Positions 6,942-10,886 of a stretch of DNA of 10,886 nucleotides are shown here, in pieces. Made by a program: the position numbers and the translations under genes. Source of the DNA: Leptospira mtsangambouensis (GTDB lineage Bacteria; Spirochaetota; Leptospiria; Leptospirales; Leptospiraceae); NCBI RefSeq assembly GCF_004770475.1, contig NZ_RQHK01000012.1:1-10886 (forward strand). The letters are read 5' to 3'. How positions within the stretch are numbered: position 1 is the first letter of the stretch; the number at the start of each line of letters is the position of its first letter. Under the pieces are notes generated by a model. That model was not told the DNA's origin. It did not search any database and worked only from the letters and a program-made list of their open reading frames with translations.

Positions 6942-6948
6942 GAAAGCT

Positions 6949-7401
6949 ATGTTAGCAGGCGATTACATTGCAATTGTCGCAGTTATTGTATCAATAATTT
7001 CTATAGTTGTATCAATTTTCATTTATAATAATCAAAAAAGATATATTAAAACCCAACATGAATTAAATAAACTTTTGCTTGAAAAAGAAAAAAAGGAAGT
7101 TGAAACATCAGAAGAGGCGTTTATTTCAGCAAATGTAGTTAAATTAGGCAGTGGTAAAAATAGAATTAGAATTTTTAACAAAGGAAAAGGCAGAGCTAAT
7201 AACGTAAACATTACATACCCAGAAGATCATAATTGGTCAATTACAAATCGGATTCTTCCTCTTGAATTCTTAGATTCAGGCCAATCAGTTGAAATAATAT
7301 TATCAATGTTTATGGGATCACAAAGCAAAATTAGAGCAATTCTCACTTGGAATGACAAAGCTGGTGAAAAAACCAATGAAGTCATTCTTACTTATTTATA
7401 A
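6949..7401 (+). CDS. Membrane-anchored protein with beta-sandwich-like domain, partner of the zinc-ribbon protein
   Basis: This 150-residue protein has one N-terminal membrane helix (about residues 5-26). A short coiled coil rich in Lys and Glu (HELNKLLLEKEKKE, 37-50) follows, and then a beta-rich domain (about 57-150). That domain has the pattern xxLGSGKNRIRIFNKGKGRANNV and LDSGQSVEI, as in CARDB- or Ig-like folds that recognise extracytoplasmic or membrane-proximal partners. I recall similar two-gene pairs of zinc ribbon plus anchored protein in proteobacteria, but their function is not known to me. Translation is probably coupled to the upstream gene seven bases away, with AGAAAG as a weak ribosome-binding site. 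The stop ends at the cassette's right arm. Confidence 0.75.
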   Translation: MLAGDYIAIVAVIVSIISIVVSIFIYNNQKRYIKTQHELNKLLLEKEKKEVETSEEAFISANVVKLGSGKNRIRIFNKGKGRANNVNITYPEDHNWSITNRILPLEFLDSGQSVEIILSMFMGSQSKIRAILTWNDKAGEKTNEVILTYL

Positions 7402-7411
7402 TTGGCACAGC

Positions 7412-7576
7412 AGATAACAGCGACTAACCGCTTCACTTCGGGACTTACGCCCTCGTTCGGTCTCCGACACATAGGCTTTTGTCACTTCTCTTGCTTACGC
7501 AAGCGTCGTGCCAATCCCTAACGTCCCCTTCAGGGACTCAGGGTCAGCCTACGTCGGTTAGTCTAGTTCGTTATAC
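7412..7576 (+). repeat. attC site 8 (165 bp, GACTAAC type)
   Basis: The boxes are R'' AGATAAC (7412-7418), L'' GACTAAC (7422-7428), L' GTTAGTC (7557-7563) and R' GTTATAC (7570-7576). The outer boxes are mismatched with each other in the array because R'' belongs to cassette 7 and R' to cassette 8. Confidence 0.94.
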
Positions 7577-8661
7577 GACATTTTGTAAAATAAAACCCTA
7601 AATGAAAAAAATATTATATATAATCCCTTTAATTCTCTGTTCTTCAATATTAGCGCAGTCCCAAACGGAAAATATTCAAAAGAAACTTTGGTACTTCTCT
7701 ATTAATAAAGCTTGGTCAACTGTTACTCCATATGAAGTTGAACAATACACCGATATATTTGGCCCTTACAAAAAAGATCCTAAACGTAATGTTAATAGTT
7801 TCGAAATCGTTGTTCGAAAAAAATTCTCTGATTCCAAATTTGGCTTATATTCTGAATTTTATGAATTTGTTAAGAGGGATTATTCTATGAATTACCTTAC
7901 TTTTAACAAAAGAGCTATAATTAATGAAGAACCTACTCCAATCGGAAACTATTTCCGATCACAAGCTAAAATTGGATTAACATATTCAATTTTACCGCAA
8001 ATAAATTTTTTAATAGGTTCAAGATACTTTAAATCTGAATTAACAGATGGAAATAATAATTTATATCAAATTAAATTTGGACAAAGATATATTGGTCCAG
8101 AAATTGCTTTAGAAACTAGAACAGATACCTTCTACAATTTTTACCTCGAAACTAGACTAAGCTATTTTTTACTTTATGGACGATCTACTCACATTTACTC
8201 ATTTGCTGATCGATACTCAGAACAAGGATATATTTCAGTCAATATCAATCCAATAACAAGAGTGCAAGGAACCGAAGGACTTTTAAAAATCGGTTATTAT
8301 TTTAACCAAAATTTCTTTATGACTATTGGATACAAATATACATATCAACGAATTAGACCTGATGACCTTAGAGTTTATTCTGGAGATAGTAGATTTGACT
8401 TCCAACTAAATACAGAATATGGCTTAAGAAACGTGAACTCTTATTCTGATCGACTTGAGTCAATAATTTTAGAAGTTGGAACAGAAATTTAACATACAAA
8501 ACGTCGTATAACAGCGTCTTCCCGCTACGTTTCGGCACAAGGCCTCACTCGGCCTACGGCAAATTCCCTTCCGGCACGCTTCTTGCTCCGCAAGAACTCG
8601 CGCCGACGCCAACGCCTCCTTCGGAGGCTCGGCTACAGGAAACTTCGAGAAGCCTAGTTCG
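7571..8661 (+). mobile_element. Integron gene cassette 8 (outer-membrane barrel)
   Basis: The left arm (7570-7587) and right arm (8495-8512) pair at 17 of 18 positions, with mismatch only at position 11 (A7580 against C8502). The stop codon is three bases before the right arm. Confidence 0.88.
7602..8492 (+). CDS. Probable outer-membrane beta-barrel protein
   Basis: This 296-residue protein has a signal peptide, MKKILYIIPLILCSSILA, probably cut before QSQTE. The mature part alternates hydrophobic and polar residues and is rich in Tyr and Phe. Recurrent Gly-aromatic strand ends include RYFKSELTDG, GQRYIGPEIALETR, ETRLSYFLLYGR and KIGYYFNQNFFMTIGYKYTY. These fit 8 to 12 transmembrane strands. 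A Cys at residue 13 in LILC could be read as a lipobox, but the hydrophobic core would be short, so signal peptidase I is more likely. I do not recognise a named family. The style fits leptospiral outer-membrane proteins. There is no clear ribosome-binding site, and it is alone in its cassette. Confidence 0.75.
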   Translation: MKKILYIIPLILCSSILAQSQTENIQKKLWYFSINKAWSTVTPYEVEQYTDIFGPYKKDPKRNVNSFEIVVRKKFSDSKFGLYSEFYEFVKRDYSMNYLTFNKRAIINEEPTPIGNYFRSQAKIGLTYSILPQINFLIGSRYFKSELTDGNNNLYQIKFGQRYIGPEIALETRTDTFYNFYLETRLSYFLLYGRSTHIYSFADRYSEQGYISVNINPITRVQGTEGLLKIGYYFNQNFFMTIGYKYTYQRIRPDDLRVYSGDSRFDFQLNTEYGLRNVNSYSDRLESIILEVGTEI

Positions 8662-8667
8662 TTATGC
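8506..8667 (+). repeat. attC site 9 (162 bp)
   Basis: R'' GTATAAC is at 8506-8512, L'' within GTCTTCC (8516-8522), L' GAGAAGC at 8647-8653, and R' GTTATGC at 8661-8667. The tip is of the GCCTCCTTCGGAGGCTCGG type, a perfect hairpin. L'' and L' pair only around the CTTC/GAAG core. Confidence 0.92.
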
Positions 8668-9665
8668 GAAAGTGTGAAAAATTTTATGAATAAATTAGAA
8701 AGAACAATACTCATTATTGCTATTGCTGGAATAGGAACAACAATAGCTCCAATAGTCACATATCTCTATTCATTCGGATTCAAAATTAGTAAAGATCATG
8801 AAATTTGGGCTCAAACAGGGGACTTTTTTGGAGGAACAATAAATCCAATTTTAAGTTTCCTAAGCTTTCTTGCTCTATTAATTACGATAAGTATACAAAT
8901 AAAAGAACATAGAGCAACACTATTTGAACTTGAAGAAACTAAAAAAATCCATTCAGAGCAATCATTAATTTTTGCTGCACAGAATGCGGAAATAATAAAA
9001 AATAAATATGAAACAAGATTCTTTCAGTTAATCAATATAACAAATTCGTTAGAAGAAAAAATAAATTACAATGGATTTGGCGGAAGCGCATCATTTGATA
9101 GAGCAGTTTTCGATATCGAAAAAATTATCGAACAATATTATATGGAAACTGATAAAATTTTATTAGAAAAAATTCAACTCTTTTTTGATAGTTACTATAA
9201 AGTTTTTGATTATTATATAAAAAACCTAATGTTTATCGTAGATTTTGTCTTAAATTTAAAAGCAAAAAGAATACTTGATAATGAAGAAATAGATTTTTAT
9301 TTTTCAACAATTCGATCTCAATTAACAAATTCAAAACAAAATTTCATTTTTTATTCAGCTTTAGTCTATTCTCATCCTGATTTATCAAAAGAAAAATTAA
9401 AGGAATCAAAAATGCTAATAGACATTTCACACACTGGCTATGTCCAAGACTTTTCATTTCGATTCAAAGAAATAACCAAAAGATTTTATATATAAGTTCA
9501 CACCTTCGCATAACAGCGAGGAAACGCTGCGCTTCGGCACTTACGGCCTCGCTTGGTCTACGACACATTCCCTTTCTGTCACTCGTTTGCATCCGCAAAC
9601 TCCGTGCCAGTCCCTAACGTCCCGTTCGGGACTCAGGGTCAGGGAACGTCGTCTCCCCTAGTTCG
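8662..9665 (+). mobile_element. Integron gene cassette 9 (putAbiC defence gene)
   Basis: The left arm (8661-8678) and right arm (9497-9514) pair at 17 of 18 positions, with mismatch only at position 11 (A8671 against C9504). The left R' (GTTATGC) and the cassette's own R'' (GCATAAC) are complementary variants. The stop codon lies one base before the right arm. Confidence 0.89.
8686..9495 (+). CDS. putAbiC-type phage abortive infection protein
   Basis: This 269-residue protein has two N-terminal membrane helices (about residues 7-29 and 54-72) flanking the signature WAQTGDFFGGTINPILSFLS (41-60). A coiled coil follows (about 73-110, IKEHRATLFELEETKKIHSE), then YETRFFQLIN (108-117). The helical C-terminal half includes YFSTIRSQL and FYSALVYSH. 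This order matches the putative phage abortive infection family (Pfam putAbiC), related to lactococcal AbiC. AbiC-type proteins act at the membrane and stop phage growth, by a mechanism not settled to my knowledge. I chose the ATG at 8686 over the GTG at 8674. The GTG lies inside the cassette arm, and ATG starts just after the arm are the rule here. There is no clear ribosome-binding site. It is a single-gene cassette. Confidence 0.85.
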   Translation: MNKLERTILIIAIAGIGTTIAPIVTYLYSFGFKISKDHEIWAQTGDFFGGTINPILSFLSFLALLITISIQIKEHRATLFELEETKKIHSEQSLIFAAQNAEIIKNKYETRFFQLINITNSLEEKINYNGFGGSASFDRAVFDIEKIIEQYYMETDKILLEKIQLFFDSYYKVFDYYIKNLMFIVDFVLNLKAKRILDNEEIDFYFSTIRSQLTNSKQNFIFYSALVYSHPDLSKEKLKESKMLIDISHTGYVQDFSFRFKEITKRFYI

Positions 9666-9671
9666 TTATGC
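9508..9671 (+). repeat. attC site 10 (164 bp, imperfect L boxes)
   Basis: R'' GCATAAC (9508-9514) and R' GTTATGC (9665-9671) are complementary. The L'' side (GCGAGGAAACG) and L' side (CGTCTCCCC-like, around 9650-9658) pair less well than in the other sites. The truncated site at 2252, with GGGGAAACG, would pair better with this L'. The two halves may therefore have diverged or recombined. Confidence 0.9.
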
Positions 9672-10737
9672 GAAATAGCTAAACAATGATTGATAATTTT
9701 AACTACAACGGAAATTGCTGGTGGTGCGGCTCGATAGCTGATTCACGAGAACACAAACAGAAAAAATCAGATTTTATTAGAGAGTTTGGAAGGAATCCTT
9801 CTAATTCTACAGTAATTATAAAAAATGAAAAAGAAATTATAGTTCAAGGTCCAGATTCAAAGCATCTAAAATACGAGAAACCAATTCTTTGTAAAACATG
9901 TAATTCAGAAACAAGCCAGCCTTTCGATTTAGCTTGGGACAAAGTTTTAAGTTATATATCAAAAGAAGCAAATGCAGAAAATTTAATACATAATTTAGAC
10001 TTCAGACTCATTAATAAAATTGAGTATAAACCTATAAAACGCAATTTCCTTAAATACCTAGTTAAACACATTTCATGCAGATTAGCTTCAAATAACCTAA
10101 AAGTCCCAATATCTTTCCTAAATTATTTAAATGATATATCTAATTCTTTAGAAGGATTGACAATCCATGCTTTCTATCGAGCGGATATCGCTGTTTTAAA
10201 AAGCCTTAGTAAGAAGCTTCATAATGATAAATATCCATTTCTATTCTCTCGGCCTATAAATGGATTCAAAAATGAGGATAACGATTGGTTACGACTACAT
10301 TCTGGAATTTCGATTGGAATTATTGAATTTCGATACGTAATTGATGAAATTTTTATTGAAAACAATTTCCCAGGAATCAACGCATATAATGAATATCCAT
10401 ATTTCCCAATTACTAAAATCTGGGAACCACTTAGTATTTTTAAAGATAAAATGGAAATTTATAATCCAGATAAAAAAATACCAAGGCTAGAAGATGAACA
10501 GTATTTAGATAGTGCATACAATAAAAATTTCTATGAATGGTTTAATAAACATAAATAGATTTAACAAATTAGCTACTTCGCATAACAGCGTCTACTCACT
10601 GCGCTTCGGCACTTACGGCCTCGCTTGGCCTACGGCACATTTCCCTTCTGTCACTCGCTCGCATACGCAAGCTCCGTGCCAGTCCCTAACGTCCCGTGCG
10701 GGACTCAGGGTCGGGAAACGTCGAGTAGACTAGTTCG
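9666..10737 (+). mobile_element. Integron gene cassette 10 (HNH-like gene)
   Basis: The left arm (9665-9682) and right arm (10569-10586) pair at 17 of 18 positions, with mismatch only at position 11 (A9675 against C10576). The start codon is three bases after the left arm. Confidence 0.88.
9686..10558 (+). CDS. HNH-like protein with CxxC...EH...CxxCN motifs, possible nuclease
   Basis: This 290-residue protein has no signal peptide. The N-terminal 85 residues hold a zinc-finger nuclease-like arrangement: CWWC (residues 11-14), SREH (20-23), LCKTCN (68-73) and Asp81. This layout of CxxC, (E)H, CxxCN is that of HNH endonucleases with a structural zinc, in which the His/Asn belong to the catalytic beta-beta-alpha element. 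The remaining 200 residues are helical then mixed, and I do not recognise them (LRLHSGISIGIIEFRYVIDE at about 202-221). Such fusions occur in phage-defence and restriction genes, but that role here is inference. Activity cannot be told from the motifs alone. The ATG at 9686 is the first in frame after the cassette boundary, and no ribosome-binding site is visible. Confidence 0.68.
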   Translation: MIDNFNYNGNCWWCGSIADSREHKQKKSDFIREFGRNPSNSTVIIKNEKEIIVQGPDSKHLKYEKPILCKTCNSETSQPFDLAWDKVLSYISKEANAENLIHNLDFRLINKIEYKPIKRNFLKYLVKHISCRLASNNLKVPISFLNYLNDISNSLEGLTIHAFYRADIAVLKSLSKKLHNDKYPFLFSRPINGFKNEDNDWLRLHSGISIGIIEFRYVIDEIFIENNFPGINAYNEYPYFPITKIWEPLSIFKDKMEIYNPDKKIPRLEDEQYLDSAYNKNFYEWFNKHK

Positions 10738-10743
10738 TTAATT
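10580..10743 (+). repeat. attC site 11 (164 bp, TCTACTC type)
   Basis: The boxes are R'' GCATAAC (10580-10586), L'' GTCTACTC (10590-10597), L' GAGTAGAC (10723-10730) and R' GTTAATT (10737-10743). The L boxes pair perfectly over eight bases. The R' variant is the most divergent in the window and belongs to the next cassette. Confidence 0.94.
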
Positions 10744-10806
10744 GCAATTGGTCAGTCTGTAGAAGAAAACGCGCAAATTTTTTATGTGAGTGTTGTCGAT
10801 TTCGGC

Positions 10807-10829
10807 TAAAAAAAACACAACGCTGTGTT
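10807..10829 (-). terminator. Candidate minus-strand intrinsic terminator
   Basis: Read on the minus strand, AACACA-GCGT-TGTGTT forms a perfect 6-bp stem with a 4-base loop. It runs straight into a tract of T residues, the layout of a rho-independent terminator. The stem is AT-rich and weak. It would suit a leftward transcript in cassette 11. Confidence 0.35.
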
Positions 10830-10843
10830 ACTCCATTTACGCA

Positions 10844-10868
10844 TCTTAAAAGATTTGTGCTTTTAAGA
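10844..10868. repeat. 9-bp perfect hairpin in cassette 11
   Basis: TCTTAAAAG and CTTTTAAGA are separated by a 7-base loop (ATTTGTG). The stem is AT-rich. It is not part of the attC structure, and its role is unknown. Confidence 0.4.
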
Positions 10869-10886
10869 ATTAAGAGAAAATTTGCG

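Larger units (their letters stand above)
6638..7570 (+). mobile_element. Integron gene cassette 7 (zinc-ribbon plus membrane partner)
   Basis: The left end GTTATCTGC at 6637 is mirrored by GCAGATAAC ending at 7418, so the rare R' variant covaries with its own R''. Beyond that, position 10 is A against A, position 11 is A6647 against C7408, and TGCCAA pairs with TTGGCA at positions 12-17. It carries a two-gene operon whose second stop ends at the right arm. Confidence 0.9.
10738..10886 (+). mobile_element. Integron gene cassette 11, cut by window edge, no gene seen
   Basis: The first 149 bases after the attC contain no credible plus-strand start: the only ATG is followed at once by TGA. The left end GTTAATTGCAATTGGTCA has the conserved A at position 11 (A10747). 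Two hairpins are present, at 10814-10829 and 10844-10868. The cassette may carry a gene further right, a minus-strand gene or a non-coding RNA. Confidence 0.7.

Noticed and set aside
7602..7640. Lipoprotein reading of the cassette 8 protein (LILC at residues 10-13)
   Set aside because: The signal peptide would be only 12 residues long. A signal peptidase I site after SILA fits better.
8469..8759. Minus-strand open frame across the attC at 8506
   Set aside because: It covers attC and the starts or ends of two well-supported plus-strand genes, and matches no family.
10512..10733. Plus-strand open frame of 73 codons
   Set aside because: It overlaps the end of the HNH-like gene in another frame and then reads through attC site 11. 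It is an artefact of the GC-rich repeat.
953..10743. CRISPR array or intergenic REP elements
   Set aside because: The repeats are about 160 bp, diverse in the middle, separated by whole genes, and have the R''/L''/L'/R' order of attC.

Overview
The window is an interior stretch of an integron gene-cassette array. Short, AT-rich genes, all on the + strand, alternate with GC-rich imperfect palindromes of about 159-166 bp. These palindromes have attC architecture: an R'' box (GTATAAC, GCATAAC or AGATAAC), an L'' box, a long palindromic middle, a complementary L' box, and an R' box (GTTATAC, GTTATGC, GTTATCT or GTTAATT). I count nine complete attC sites, one cut by the left window edge and one truncated by rearrangement. 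They bound eleven cassettes: nine with both ends present, one that has lost its left end and one cut by the right window edge. No integrase, attI site or cassette promoter is in view. By attC polarity the integrase end should lie to the left. The AT-rich codon use, two lipoproteins with spirochaete-like lipoboxes (LSNC, LQFNC), and two signal-peptide proteins resembling leptospiral outer-membrane proteins suggest a spirochaete, perhaps Leptospira. That assignment is an inference.

Layout: cassette 1 carries a DUF4238 protein. Cassette 2 carries an exported coiled-coil plus beta-rich protein and ends in a truncated attC. Cassette 3 is visibly richer in GC, has lost its left end, and carries a PhzF-fold protein with altered active-site residues plus about 420 bp without a clear gene. 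Cassette 4 carries two small lipoproteins. Cassettes 5 and 6 carry unrecognised multi-pass membrane proteins. Cassette 7 carries a zinc-ribbon protein and a membrane-anchored partner. Cassette 8 carries a probable outer-membrane barrel. Cassette 9 carries a putAbiC-type phage abortive-infection protein. Cassette 10 carries a protein with HNH-like CxxC/EH/CxxCN motifs. Cassette 11 is partial, with no recognisable gene. The genes do not form a pathway. They look like an assortment of surface and envelope proteins plus probable or possible anti-phage functions, as expected of an integron.

The most notable observation is in the cassette ends. Each of the nine cassettes with both ends present is bounded by a cassette-specific inverted repeat that reaches well beyond the 7-bp core boxes, to about 18 bp. 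The pattern is 10 paired bases, then at position 11 always A on the left and C on the right, then about 7 more paired bases. The sequence differs from cassette to cassette but is self-complementary within each, which is strong covariation. Position 11 is an A.C mismatch on the top strand but a T.G wobble pair on the bottom strand, the strand integrases recombine as a folded hairpin. In the excised circle these arms would lengthen the attC stem. In the integrated array they close each gene in an inverted repeat.
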